Notes under the pieces: generated by a model | The model's database searches: none | What the model saw: only the letters and a program-made list of their open reading frames with translations | What the model was told of the DNA's origin: nothing | In this document: piece after piece, positions 53,501-62,548 of the stretch | Numbering within the stretch: position 1 is the stretch's first letter | Layout: every line of letters begins with the position of its first letter | Origin: Anaerolineales bacterium | GTDB lineage: Bacteria; Chloroflexota; Anaerolineae; Anaerolineales; UBA4823 | Length of the DNA: 64,000 nucleotides | Assembly (NCBI GenBank): GCA_016929095.1 | Contig: JAFGJM010000011.1 | Location: 1-64,000 of the forward strand | Reading direction: 5' to 3' | Made by a program: the position numbers and the translations under genes

Positions 53501-56054
53501 TTCTTCCAGTTATCTCACCCTCACCCAGGTTACGGTCATCAGCAACACCGCCACCACGTACGGCGCCGGGCTTTTCATGAACAGTGCCAGCAACGTAGAC
53601 CTGACCAATGTCACCTTCGCTAATAACCAGGCTGCCGATTATGGCGGTGCCATCTACAACACCAGCGGCACCCTCTTGCTCAATAATGTCACCATGAGCG
53701 CTAATGCTTCAGCCAGCACCGGCGGCGGGATATATCAGACCGGCGGCAGCCTGGATGTGCAAAATAGCATTTTGTGGAACAACTCGACAGGTCAAATCGA
53801 AGTTTCCGGCGCAAGCCCAATCCAAATAATCAATAATGTCATTCAGGGTGGATGCCCGATTGGTGGAGGTTGTATTAATATCATCGATACCAATCCGCTG
53901 CTTGCCCCTTTGGGTGATTACGGAGGCAGCACACCCACGCTTCCTCTCTTACCCGGTTCTTCAGCCATCGATGTCATCGAAGGGGATGGCGTCTGCGCTT
54001 CGACCGATCAACGCGGCGTTATCCGACCGCAAAACGATATCTGCGACGCCGGCGCTTTTGAGTCGCAAGGGTATTCATTTGATGATCTTTCCGGAACTCC
54101 GCAGCATACTCCCATCAGCACTGCCTTTCCTGATCCGCTTGTTTTAACAGTGACAGCAAGTGCACCCATCGAACCAGTTTCCGGCGGGTTGGTGACCTTC
54201 ACCCCACCCTCCAGTGATGCTACCGCTATCATTGCTGCATCTCCGGCAACCATTTCAGCCAATGGCGCGGTGACGGTCACTGCCACCGCTAATGGTGTTG
54301 CCGGTGGTCCGTATAGCGTCATCGCCAGCGCCTCCGGCGCGAACAGCGTGAATTTCAGCCTGACCAATGATAAAGAGACAGTAACGGTAATTCTCAGCAA
54401 TTTGAACCAGGCATACGATGGTACTCCCAAAGCAGTTTCTGCAGAAACCAATCCGCCTGGATTCGATGTGGATGTTTCCTACAATGGGTCATTCACTGCC
54501 CCCAGTAATGCCGGCATTTACACTGTTGTCGGAACGGTCGATCATATCAATTACCAGGGCGTGGCTACCGATACGCTCACCATCAGCACGCTTCCCATTA
54601 GCGTAACCGCCGCCGCCGACAGCAAATCTTATGACGGCACGATCTCGTCAACCGGTGAACCCTCAATCACCACTGGCAGCCTGGCACTCGGCGATACCGC
54701 GGTCTGGACGCAAACCTTCGACACCAAAGATGTGGGAACCGGCAAAACCCTCACGCCTGCCGGAACGATCAGCGATGGCAATAATGGCAATAATTATGAT
54801 GTGACATATATTCCGGTCACCACCGGTGAGATCTCTTCAATTGGGTTGACGGTAAAAGCCAATGATGCTGTGAAATACTACGCCGATCCCTTGCCAGCCT
54901 TCACTGCGGTTTATACCGGCTTTGTCAACAATGAAACCGTTGATGATTTAAGCGGCACACTCAGCTTCACCACCACGGCTACCCAAAGCAGTCCTGTTGG
55001 CAATTACGATGTTACCCCCATGGGGGTAACATCGGGTAATTACGACATCACATTCCAAAAAGGCACTTTACATATCATTCCCATGAGTGAACTTGAATTG
55101 TCCATGAGCGCCTCTGCTAATCCCACCCTGGCTGGCGCAGATTTGATGTATACACTGGTAGCCACCAACCACGGTCCTAGCAACGCCACTCAAATCACGT
55201 TCACCGATACCCTTCCCGCAAAAGCTTCATTCGTATCTGCTTCGACGGGATGCATTGAAAATCTGGGGATCGTCTCCTGCGATATAGACGATCTGGCGAG
55301 CGGCGCCAGCTTCTCGGCTACCATTACAGTCAACTTGGGTACATCCACACTTGGCGGCATAACCAATAATGCCGCTCTCGATGGCTTTGAGGCAGATGCT
55401 GATATGGATAACAACACCGCGTCATTGACGGTCCAGGTGTTGCCAAGTTTGGTAGCTTACAGCAACAATTTTGAAATTGGCATTGGCGACCACTGGTGTT
55501 CCAACGTATTTACCAGCACCACACCCATTGGCTCTCGCCGTTTCCTGGGCGAGTTCAATACCCAGGAAAATGTGTGCCTCTCGATACCCAACCTGACAGA
55601 GCATACCCTGGTGACACTATCGTTCGACTTGTTCATCATTCGCTCTTGGGATGGTGATTTCAGCGATGGCGTGGTGGGCGCCGACCGCTGGCAGATTCTG
55701 GCAGGTAACGGGGTAACATCGCCATTATCCTTACTAAATACCACTTTCAGTAACTTTCCTGATTTCACCCAGTCCTACCCGGGCAACTATCCTGCCGATC
55801 AATACACATCATTATCCGGCGCAGATGAGATCAATTCATTGGGATACCTGTGGGGCAGCACTATCATGGATTCGGTCTATAACATGGAATTTACCTTCGA
55901 TCATGTGGGTCAAACCCTGGCATTGAATTTCGCCTCTTTAGGGTTACAGGATATTTCCGACGAAAGCTGGGGTTTGGATAATATTCAGGTCATCCTCTCG
56001 GCAGGCGCCGAATTTCTTCCCAATTCAGTTTACCTGCCAGTGCTCATCCGCTGA
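50571..56054 (+). CDS. Giant multi-domain secreted surface protein with YLPVLIR tail
   Basis: 1827 residues; AGGAG before the ATG; signal peptide ending NARAA (about 1-28). Order: parallel beta-helix (30-450) closed by a choice-of-anchor Q-like segment (GKPRFMD...DRGAFES); two CARDB/DUF11-like domains (459-605, 605-750) starting PDLIAGVSNN and PDLVVSKTNN; an Ig-like domain (750-860); a CSLREA-type entry DVHCTLRDAIDAAN (about 875) into a second beta-helix ending DQRGV...DAGAFES (about 1165); an Ig-like domain; MBG (1270-1340, AYDGTPKAV), YDG (1342-1422, KSYDGT) and MBG-2 (1424-1505) domains; DUF11 (1506-1620); a beta-sandwich C-domain (1624-1815). Ends NSVYLPVLIR. Probably an adhesin or glycan-binding protein; no catalytic motif is seen. 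Confidence 0.85.
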   Translation: MKRVTLSGAIGFLLLVFLYVPISNARAASIYYATPSGLTTGTCSDWANACTLTYAISIATSGDEIWVAEGIHKPGAARTDYFNLKDGLQIYGGFDGTETLRTQRDPDANLTILSGDVSGDDTTDANGVVTDYTDIDGDDNNYRVVNVALGASSSTVLDGFTITAAYADDDSSYYDGGGIYSGWASPTLNNLHISGNYAYRFGGGIYFYGGSTATVSNSVFIGNGAINIAGSGGGGIYTQFDSLVLTNVDFIRNVGRGSGGIERHGGALTLTNVGFYGNIAYNDGQAMNLINGGPDIMTNVTFVGSSGEYSEVYLNLTDPIITNATFTANSIGLECRQGSPYSEPTLVNSLFYNAYILNCEGYTTLDHTTITYDDPGFVRTASSGSDGTWGTEDDDYGDLNLIPTSTLIDSGNNNATYLSGVTTDLEGKPRFMDVTTIADTGEGTAPIVDRGAFESTGIAPDLIAGVSNNVAGEIAYGDTFTWTVTVTNTGSMTSSLTSGQIILTDNLPSSGATYGTAIVQNTSGITGTVACEIASNTLTCSADGAVVIDDSGGKFDAAFLVTPTTPGTLVNPRSGGSCMVDPNGAIIELNESNNNCSSDTVTVNAPDLVVSKTNNVSGSLTLGETFSWTLTVTNTDLISASFTSAQVLLQDDLPSSGAIYGTPLVQNTNGITGTVSCNIVSNSLTCSADGSVTMGESGSKFDVTIPVTPTVAGALDNPRSGGSCSVDPDSLIVENDETNNDCNSDSVTVNKAASTLSTEIQDSEHNPITSAPIGALVHGQATVTGPTGLITPTGVITLTIYDNPTCTGTPVTAQSQTLTDGVAESDSLPAQSFFYTVDYGGDDNYLTDSHACTLFSAYQPGPAFTVNTTADDEFDYLCSDVHCTLRDAIDAANEMAAENTILFAVGDNQTITLTSALPEVMDEAGALTIDGETHAITISGNYLHPVFDIGSGGIKLTLQNLTVADGLATSGAGIYLGSSSYLTLTQVTVISNTATTYGAGLFMNSASNVDLTNVTFANNQAADYGGAIYNTSGTLLLNNVTMSANASASTGGGIYQTGGSLDVQNSILWNNSTGQIEVSGASPIQIINNVIQGGCPIGGGCINIIDTNPLLAPLGDYGGSTPTLPLLPGSSAIDVIEGDGVCASTDQRGVIRPQNDICDAGAFESQGYSFDDLSGTPQHTPISTAFPDPLVLTVTASAPIEPVSGGLVTFTPPSSDATAIIAASPATISANGAVTVTATANGVAGGPYSVIASASGANSVNFSLTNDKETVTVILSNLNQAYDGTPKAVSAETNPPGFDVDVSYNGSFTAPSNAGIYTVVGTVDHINYQGVATDTLTISTLPISVTAAADSKSYDGTISSTGEPSITTGSLALGDTAVWTQTFDTKDVGTGKTLTPAGTISDGNNGNNYDVTYIPVTTGEISSIGLTVKANDAVKYYADPLPAFTAVYTGFVNNETVDDLSGTLSFTTTATQSSPVGNYDVTPMGVTSGNYDITFQKGTLHIIPMSELELSMSASANPTLAGADLMYTLVATNHGPSNATQITFTDTLPAKASFVSASTGCIENLGIVSCDIDDLASGASFSATITVNLGTSTLGGITNNAALDGFEADADMDNNTASLTVQVLPSLVAYSNNFEIGIGDHWCSNVFTSTTPIGSRRFLGEFNTQENVCLSIPNLTEHTLVTLSFDLFIIRSWDGDFSDGVVGADRWQILAGNGVTSPLSLLNTTFSNFPDFTQSYPGNYPADQYTSLSGADEINSLGYLWGSTIMDSVYNMEFTFDHVGQTLALNFASLGLQDISDESWGLDNIQVILSAGAEFLPNSVYLPVLIR

Positions 56055-56080
56055 TATAATATAAAATCATGACAACCGAA

Positions 56081-56119
56081 ATTAAACCTCACAGGTTTTG
56101 GAAACCTGTGAGGTTTAAT
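56081..56119. terminator. Family D hairpin, copy 3 (perfect 18-bp stem)
   Basis: ATTAAACCTCACAGGTTT (56081-56098), TGG, then its exact reverse complement (56102-56119). It ends in TTTAAT rather than a T run, and lies between the giant surface gene and the peptidase gene 15 bases later. Confidence 0.75.
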
Positions 56120-56133
56120 ATGTAAAGGGAACA

Positions 56134-57270
56134 ATGAACAATCAGCTAAAAACTCTCCTAAGCGACCTGGTCGCCATCGATTCGATTAACCCGGATCTGG
56201 TTTCTGGCGCGGCGGGTGAAGCCGAAATCGCCGATTTCATCGCCCAGTGGATGGAAAATGCCGGGTTGGAAGTATACACTCATGAATCTGCCCCTGGCCG
56301 GAATAATGTGGCAGCCATTGCCCGCGGCAGCGGAGGCGGTAAAACCCTGCTTCTGAATGGGCATATGGACACGGTTGGTATCGAAGGTATGAAAAACCCT
56401 CACTCGCCTGATATACGTGCTGGTCGTCTTTATGGACGCGGCGCTTTTGATACAAAAGGCGGTTTAGCTGCCTGTATGTTGGCAGCGTCTAAAGCCAAAA
56501 AACTTTCACTACGTGGGGATGTGATTTTCAGCGCCGTGGTGGATGAAGAGTATGCCGGGATTGGCGCTACGAAAATTGCCGAGCTTTATAAAGCCGATGG
56601 CGCAATCGTTGCCGAGCCTACGTATTTACAACTTATCATCGCTCATAAGGGTTATGTATGGTTGGAAATTGAAACTACCGGGATTGCTGCTCATGGCTCC
56701 CGCCCCGACCTGGGGGTAGATGCCATCATGAAAATGGGACATGTATTAATTGGATTGGAAGCCTTACAAAAAACCCTTAAAAACCGTCCTCCCCATCCAC
56801 TACTGGGTCACGCCTCATTACACGCCTCGGTCATCAAGGGCGGCCGAGAACTATCGACATACCCTGAACGGTGCGTACTCTCACTGGAGCGGCGAACCTT
56901 ACCCGGAGAGACACCCGAATTAATTAAAGCCGAATTAGAAAATGCTATCCACCATTCATCAAACGACGATGGTACACACAAAGCCGTAGTGCGCACCGGT
57001 CTCTTTCGTTCGGCGTTTGAAACTCCAGAGGACGCCGATATTGTTCAGGCGGTAAAAGCCGCTAATACGGATGTGCTGAACTTTTCTCCAATGTCAACCG
57101 GACTTTCTTATTGCACAGATGCTGCCACCCTCTGGGAAGCTGGTATTCCATGCGTGCTCTTTGGTCCCAGCGGCGCCGGCGCTCATGCGTTGGAAGAATG
57201 GGTAGAACTGGAAAGCGTGGAAACCTGTCTAAATGTCTATTTAGAGACAATTAAAGCATTCTGCGCCTGA
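56134..57270 (+). CDS. M20-family metallopeptidase (ArgE/DapE-like deacylase)
   Basis: A 378-residue di-zinc hydrolase. Metal and catalytic residues in order: His and Asp in LNGHMDTVG, bridging Asp in GRGAFDTKGG, catalytic Glu-Glu in VVDEEYAG, Glu/Asp ligand region VAEPTYLQ, and a late His in GAGAHALEEW. The lid domain has the dimer His in GIAAHGSRPD. It is closest in pattern to acetylornithine deacetylase/succinyl-diaminopimelate desuccinylase. No arg or lys biosynthesis gene is nearby, so the exact substrate is open. AAGGGA precedes the ATG. Cytoplasmic. Confidence 0.92.
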   Translation: MNNQLKTLLSDLVAIDSINPDLVSGAAGEAEIADFIAQWMENAGLEVYTHESAPGRNNVAAIARGSGGGKTLLLNGHMDTVGIEGMKNPHSPDIRAGRLYGRGAFDTKGGLAACMLAASKAKKLSLRGDVIFSAVVDEEYAGIGATKIAELYKADGAIVAEPTYLQLIIAHKGYVWLEIETTGIAAHGSRPDLGVDAIMKMGHVLIGLEALQKTLKNRPPHPLLGHASLHASVIKGGRELSTYPERCVLSLERRTLPGETPELIKAELENAIHHSSNDDGTHKAVVRTGLFRSAFETPEDADIVQAVKAANTDVLNFSPMSTGLSYCTDAATLWEAGIPCVLFGPSGAGAHALEEWVELESVETCLNVYLETIKAFCA

Positions 57271-57443
57271 CCAAAGATTGATTCTCGCAATAATCATCCG
57301 TTGCCTTGGCATCCATATTCGCGCCCATGCCAATCACTGATGTACAATATTTTTAAAAACGATTCACCCTGACCGATCCCATATTATGGTGTAACGATAA
57401 CGAAAATCCTTATTTTTGATAATGTATAAGGGTGATTGTGCTG

Positions 57444-59249
57444 TCATTTGTATATTACATAAACCTCACCGGCTTCTGGTCTTTTATTGTCTGGACCAAA
57501 GGCATATACAGAACTGACGCCAATATCTACCACACCATCCCCATTAATATCTCCACAGGTTACGGCAGTTCCCAAACTATCGTATGTCTCCGCGCCAAAG
57601 ATCGTGATTTGCGCTGAACCTGAAATGCTCAAGTCGACAACCCAATTATCAGCAAAGTGTTGACCAAAAATCATATAGGCTTCCCCTGTAAGGGCGGCAC
57701 GCTGATTTTCCGGGCCAGCCCCGCCGGGAGCGCCAATCAGTATATCCGCCATTCCATCCGTGTTCACATCGCCGCTGTTTAGAGAACTGCCAAACTTATC
57801 GTTCTCATCAACTCCATAAATGATGATATCGGCTGGCGAGGATAAAAGCTCTATGGCGGCATCCCAGGTATGGCGTCCTAATATAATATACAATTCTCCC
57901 GAAGCAGGTTTATTATTAATGCCCGCACCATTCGGCGCGCTTATGAGTAGGTCACTAATATCGTCACCATTAACATCTGCCATCTCCAAACCAAGCAATG
58001 AACTGAGTGTGTCACCTGCATCTGCACCAAAAATGGTCACATCGGCAATTTGGGTTGAAAGATCTATTGGCGAAAGATCTCGCCAGGCAGCCGCCTCACG
58101 TCCAAAAAATACATATGCTTCACCGGCATCCGGAAAAGCATTATCTGCCCCATCCCCCATATATGCCCCCAGCATAAAGTCAACCATCCCATCCTCGTTG
58201 ACATCCTCACCGCTCGTCAGAGCGCTGCCCAATTTATCACCCATATCCCTGCCATAAATCACGATATCCGCAACGTCGGGTGAACTCAATAAATCTATGG
58301 GAGATAAATTCTTCCATTCATCGATAGATCGTCCAAAAAATATATAGGTATCTCCAGCCTCTGCGGACCTGTTCTCCAGTCCATCGGCATAACACGCACC
58401 CACCAAAAGTTCTTCCATGCCATCACCATTGACATCACCGGCAGCCAGGCTGCAACCTAATACATCTTCTAAATCTTTGCCATGGATAACCACATCGGGC
58501 TCATACCCGGAAGCCCCCGCGGTATCGAAAATGACAGGTGTTTCTGAGGCGTTACGCAATAGTTCCCAATCTTCCGTGGATCTTCCAAAAATGATATAAA
58601 CCGCTCCCGTATCTGGTTTTTGGTTGCCAATGCCATCGGCTAACGGGGAAGCTATGATAATATCCTCGTATTGATCGCCGTTGAGGTCCCCGGTGGTGAT
58701 CACCTCTCCCAAACTATCACCCGGGGCGAATAAGCTGGATTGAACGCCAAATTCCTCGCCATAGATGCGCACATCCGGGAAAACCCCCTCAATCCCAGCT
58801 ACGTCGATATGACTGGGTAAATCAGGTTCCCCAAATACGATATAAACCTCCCCGGCATGATCACGTTCATTGCCAGGACCATCCGCGCCGCTGGCGCCTG
58901 TAAGAATATCCATAATCCCATCGCCATTGAAATCGCCATTGGCTAAGGAAACCCCCAATAAATCCGCAGTTCCCGATAATAAATTATTGCTGTCTTCTCC
59001 AAATATCGTCACATCATGCTCGTGGTTGGCAATATCGATGATGGTGGTTTCAGGTATTGGGATTGCAGTGGGGGATGGTGTGTCGCTTGGAATGATGATC
59101 ACCACTTCAGATGTGATTATCGCAGGGTGTGAGGTGCTGGTCGGTGCAGGCGTTTCGATAGGCGGTGTGGTAGGAGAGGCACAAGCACTTAAAATAATGA
59201 GAAAGATCATAATGACACAAACCATGTTTATGAAATGTCTCTTTATCAT
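57444..59249 (-). CDS. FG-GAP/integrin-alpha-type propeller lipoprotein
   Basis: AAGGAGG lies 6 bases before the ATG. Signal peptide with lipobox LSAC (Cys at about residue 23), then a Pro/Thr linker to about 75. Seven FG-GAP repeats follow, each VTIFGxDxxDxLG then SGDVNGDGxxDILIGAPxADG, with DxNxDG Ca2+-binding loops (DFNGDG, DLNGDQ, DVNGDG, DVNEDG, DVNGDD, DVNTDG, DINGDG) and a GEVYIVFG strand; this is a complete seven-bladed integrin-like propeller. Likely a Ca2+-stabilised surface-binding protein. Convergent with the peptidase gene. Confidence 0.92.
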   Translation of the reverse strand: MIKRHFINMVCVIMIFLIILSACASPTTPPIETPAPTSTSHPAIITSEVVIIIPSDTPSPTAIPIPETTIIDIANHEHDVTIFGEDSNNLLSGTADLLGVSLANGDFNGDGIMDILTGASGADGPGNERDHAGEVYIVFGEPDLPSHIDVAGIEGVFPDVRIYGEEFGVQSSLFAPGDSLGEVITTGDLNGDQYEDIIIASPLADGIGNQKPDTGAVYIIFGRSTEDWELLRNASETPVIFDTAGASGYEPDVVIHGKDLEDVLGCSLAAGDVNGDGMEELLVGACYADGLENRSAEAGDTYIFFGRSIDEWKNLSPIDLLSSPDVADIVIYGRDMGDKLGSALTSGEDVNEDGMVDFMLGAYMGDGADNAFPDAGEAYVFFGREAAAWRDLSPIDLSTQIADVTIFGADAGDTLSSLLGLEMADVNGDDISDLLISAPNGAGINNKPASGELYIILGRHTWDAAIELLSSPADIIIYGVDENDKFGSSLNSGDVNTDGMADILIGAPGGAGPENQRAALTGEAYMIFGQHFADNWVVDLSISGSAQITIFGAETYDSLGTAVTCGDINGDGVVDIGVSSVYAFGPDNKRPEAGEVYVIYK

Positions 59250-59297
59250 TTTATGCCTCCTTGACCATCCTTGGAAAGCTCATCAAAGATTTAAAAA

Positions 59298-59337
59298 CAA
59301 AAAACGAAACCATGTCTAACATATTTGGTTTCGCTTT
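59298..59337 (-). terminator. Hairpin with T run on the minus strand
   Basis: CGAAACCA (59305-59312) and TGGTTTCG (59326-59333) pair; on the minus strand TTTTTTGTTTTT follows. It lies upstream of the lipoprotein gene and may insulate it from minus-strand transcription arriving from the ABC operon. The rest of the 59250-59583 gap shows no gene. Confidence 0.5.
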
Positions 59338-59583
59338 TATGAAACCAGAACCTCATTCCTTTCGGTCGATCGCAAAAGTTATGGCTCTGGAAGGTTTGAA
59401 CCGGAAAACCTATGATTTATCTTCCGCAGTATAACACAAAAAAAGTGGGCGATATTTATGCTATTGAAAGCATGATTAATCTTATATAATGATTTAGCGA
59501 CGAAAATTGCATCCATGCAAAGTTCTCGTACTGATAAAACAAAAGGATATTATCCTTACACATAATCTGGAGGTTTCCCACCC

Positions 59584-60618
59584 ATGCAAAATGAGCTTAC
59601 CCAATCCGGTCCCCTATTAGACACACACGGGCATCTGGCGCAGGTTGGCTGGTCCCGCCAACCCATGCTGGATTGTAGTCTGGAAAATGCCCGCTTCTAT
59701 ACCTTACGCTTCTTGCAGCGCTTCCGCATCAAGCGATGGGATTATTACGCTGTTTTCACGCCACAGCGTTTCTTTTCGGCTACCATCGCCAACCTGGGGT
59801 ACGCGGGCAATGTTTTCGTTTACACTTTGGATTTCGCAACGAATGAGTTGTATGAAGAAGGACTGGTCATCCCTTTGAGCGGCGGCATACAAATACCGCG
59901 AAACAGCCAAAATGGAGATACGCTTTTTGCCAACAAGCACGCCTCCCTGCGCTTCGAAGCCAGGTCTGGTGAACGGCGTATCTTTGTCGACTGGCCTACC
60001 TACCACCAGGGACGCGGAGTCAAAGCCGATATCACCCTGGCCTGCCCGCCGGAACACGAATCGATGACCATCGTTATCCCCATCCTTTCAAACCGGTTTT
60101 ACTACAACCGCAAGATCAATTGTATGCCGGCACAAGGTTATATCCATTATGGTGAAATTCGCGAAGAATTAAATCCCAAGGAATGCCTGGGCTCTTTAGA
60201 TTGGGGTCGCGGGGTTTGGGAATACAGCAGCTTCTGGAATTGGGCAAGCGCATCCGGTTTCTTATCAGATGGGCACACTATCGGCTTGAACCTTGGGAAA
60301 GGATTTGGCGATTTAAGTCGGGCGACCGAAAACTGCATCATTCTTGATGGACGCATCCACAAACTGGATCAGGTCGGCTTTGATTACAATCCTGCGGATT
60401 ACATGCAGCCTTGGATTTTCAAAGATAACGCCGACCGGCTGGATTTGACTTTCACGCCCTTTAAAGAGCGGGTGGCGACCACCAACCTGGCGCTGATCCA
60501 CAGTGAGGTGCACCAGATGTTTGGGCGGTATCACGGTCGGGTTACATTGGACAGCGGCGAGGTCATCGATGTGAAAGATTTGATCGGCTTTGCTGAAGAA
60601 CACCACGCCCGCTGGTAA
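59584..60618 (+). CDS. DUF2804 domain-containing protein
   Basis: 344 residues covering the whole DUF2804 family: GPLLDTHGHLAQVGWSRQP at the start, the central CLGSLDWGRGVWEYSSFWNW (about 200-220) and the end HQMFGRYHGRVTLDSGEVID. Relatives are predicted to be lipocalin-like sandwich proteins, sometimes near lipid or glycan genes; no activity is established. GGAGG lies before the ATG. Convergent with the ABC exporter operon, 4 bases between ends. Confidence 0.88.
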   Translation: MQNELTQSGPLLDTHGHLAQVGWSRQPMLDCSLENARFYTLRFLQRFRIKRWDYYAVFTPQRFFSATIANLGYAGNVFVYTLDFATNELYEEGLVIPLSGGIQIPRNSQNGDTLFANKHASLRFEARSGERRIFVDWPTYHQGRGVKADITLACPPEHESMTIVIPILSNRFYYNRKINCMPAQGYIHYGEIREELNPKECLGSLDWGRGVWEYSSFWNWASASGFLSDGHTIGLNLGKGFGDLSRATENCIILDGRIHKLDQVGFDYNPADYMQPWIFKDNADRLDLTFTPFKERVATTNLALIHSEVHQMFGRYHGRVTLDSGEVIDVKDLIGFAEEHHARW

Positions 60619-60622
60619 AAAC

Positions 60623-62548
60623 TCAACTCAACTCATACTGACCAGTGTACAACTGATAATATCTACCCTTTTGCTCAAGCAGATCATCATGATCGCCGCG
60701 CTCGATGATTTCGCCGTTTTCCAGTACGATAATGGCATTGGAATTTCGGACGGTTGAAAGACGGTGAGCAATTACAAACACTGTGCGGTCTTTCATGATC
60801 GCATCCATACCTTTTTCGATCAATCGCTCGGTGCGCGTGTCGATCGAGCTGGTGGCTTCATCCAATATCATGACCGGGGGATCTGCCACTGCGGCGCGGG
60901 TGATAGCCAACAGTTGCCGCTGACCTTGAGAAAGATTGGCGCCATCTCCGGTAATAAGCGTATCGTATCCTTTGGGTAAACGTTTTATGAACGAGTGGGC
61001 ATTCACCTGTTTTGCAGCCTGAATGCACTCTTCATCGGTGGCGTTCAATCGCCCATAGCGGATATTTTCCATTACTGTACCGGTAAACAGGTGGGTGTCT
61101 TGCAACACCATCCCAAAGGATTGCCGTAAGTCTTGTTTCTGTATCAATTTTACATCGATGCCGTCATAGGTGATCTTGCCCTTACTAATATCGTAAAATC
61201 GATTAATGAGGTTGGTAACAGTGGTTTTACCGGCGCCGGTAGAACCCACAAACGCAATTTTCTGACCCGGCTTGGCATATAACGATACATTCTTTAATAC
61301 GATCTTTTCAGGCTCGTACCCGAAAGTAACATCCTCAAAACGGACATCTCCCTTAAGTTCGATATATTCAACCGTTCCATCTGGTTGGGGGTACTTCCAA
61401 GCCCAATGTGTCGGTCGGGCGCCATCGGTATTCACCTCAATGGAACCCTCATCGTTTATGTTAACTCCCACAAGTGTAACAATGCCATCATCGATTTCAG
61501 GCTCCTGATCCATAACCTCGAAAACCCGCTCGGCGCCAGCCATGGCTGCCAGGAGATTATTCAATTGATTTGTCATCATGGCGATTGGCTGCCCTACCTG
61601 CCGGCTATATTGGAGAAAGGCTGCCAACGAACCGATATCGAACCGTCCCATGACTGAAAGAATGCCGCCGAACAAGGCGGTGGCAGCATAGCCAATATTA
61701 TTGAGATTTCCCATGACTGGCATCACAATCCCGGCATAAAAATTGGCATTGGTTGCCGCTACACGATAATTTTCATTAAGCACTTTGAATTTTTCAATGG
61801 CGATATTCTCATGGTTAAAGACCTTAACCACCTTCAACCCATCCACCATTTCTTCAATATAGCCATTAACCATGCCGATATTTTTTTGCTGTTCCTTAAA
61901 GAAGCTTCCGCTTTTGGAGGTGATTTTCTTCATGACGGTAAACATCAGAACCAATACTAAAGCAGTGACAATGAATAATATCGGACTGAGAACCATCATC
62001 ATGACAATCGATCCGACAAACGATAACAAACCAGATAACAATTGAACGATGCTTTGTTCCAGCGCAACCTGCACATTATCGACATCGTTGGTATAGCGGC
62101 TCATCAATTCGCCATGGGTGTGGGTGTCAAAATATTTCAAGGGCAAATCTTGCATTTTATGAAACAAATCCCGTCTGATTGTATTGGTAGTTTTTTGGGC
62201 GATTTTAACCATTAAACGGTTTTGCCCAAAAATAGCGCCTACGCCTACCAAATAGATCACTCCTAACGTGATAAGCCCTTTTGCCAGACCTGCAAAATCA
62301 CCCGGCAGAATATAATTATTGATCAAGGGTTTAAGAAAATAGCTGCCAGCCAGCATACTGGAAGTGTTGATTATCAATAAAAATATGACCGCGATCAATG
62401 CGAGATAGTGATGCTTTAAATAATTCAACAGCCGGAAGAGAGTTTTCTTTACATTTTTAGGCTTTTCAAAGCCGCCCATTGCCCCTGGTCCTCTACGCGG
62501 TCCCATGTGCATTACGGCTGTGGAATTTGCCTTTTTTCGCTCATTCAT
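60623..62548 (-). CDS. Heterodimeric ABC exporter, catalytically competent half
   Basis: The ATG at 62548 has AAGGAG 9 bases upstream; a longer frame to 62599 would overlap the partner and lacks a ribosome site. Six-helix membrane domain (about 45-330) with MSRYTNDVDNV, then an ATPase with Walker A GSTGAGKTT, signature LSQGQRQLL (second Gly replaced by Gln), Walker B VMILDEATSSID with catalytic Glu, and His in VIAHRLST. An insertion (about 375-410, NDEGSIEVNTDGARPTHWAW) precedes the ATPase core. Its start overlaps the partner's stop by 8 bases. Together they resemble LmrCD/BmrCD/TM287-288 drug exporters. Confidence 0.93.
   Translation of the reverse strand: MNERKKANSTAVMHMGPRRGPGAMGGFEKPKNVKKTLFRLLNYLKHHYLALIAVIFLLIINTSSMLAGSYFLKPLINNYILPGDFAGLAKGLITLGVIYLVGVGAIFGQNRLMVKIAQKTTNTIRRDLFHKMQDLPLKYFDTHTHGELMSRYTNDVDNVQVALEQSIVQLLSGLLSFVGSIVMMMVLSPILFIVTALVLVLMFTVMKKITSKSGSFFKEQQKNIGMVNGYIEEMVDGLKVVKVFNHENIAIEKFKVLNENYRVAATNANFYAGIVMPVMGNLNNIGYAATALFGGILSVMGRFDIGSLAAFLQYSRQVGQPIAMMTNQLNNLLAAMAGAERVFEVMDQEPEIDDGIVTLVGVNINDEGSIEVNTDGARPTHWAWKYPQPDGTVEYIELKGDVRFEDVTFGYEPEKIVLKNVSLYAKPGQKIAFVGSTGAGKTTVTNLINRFYDISKGKITYDGIDVKLIQKQDLRQSFGMVLQDTHLFTGTVMENIRYGRLNATDEECIQAAKQVNAHSFIKRLPKGYDTLITGDGANLSQGQRQLLAITRAAVADPPVMILDEATSSIDTRTERLIEKGMDAIMKDRTVFVIAHRLSTVRNSNAIIVLENGEIIERGDHDDLLEQKGRYYQLYTGQYELS

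Noticed and set aside
59380-59445. Sequence containing GGTTTGAACC, resembling a tRNA T-loop
   Set aside because: No acceptor, D or anticodon stems could be paired around it.
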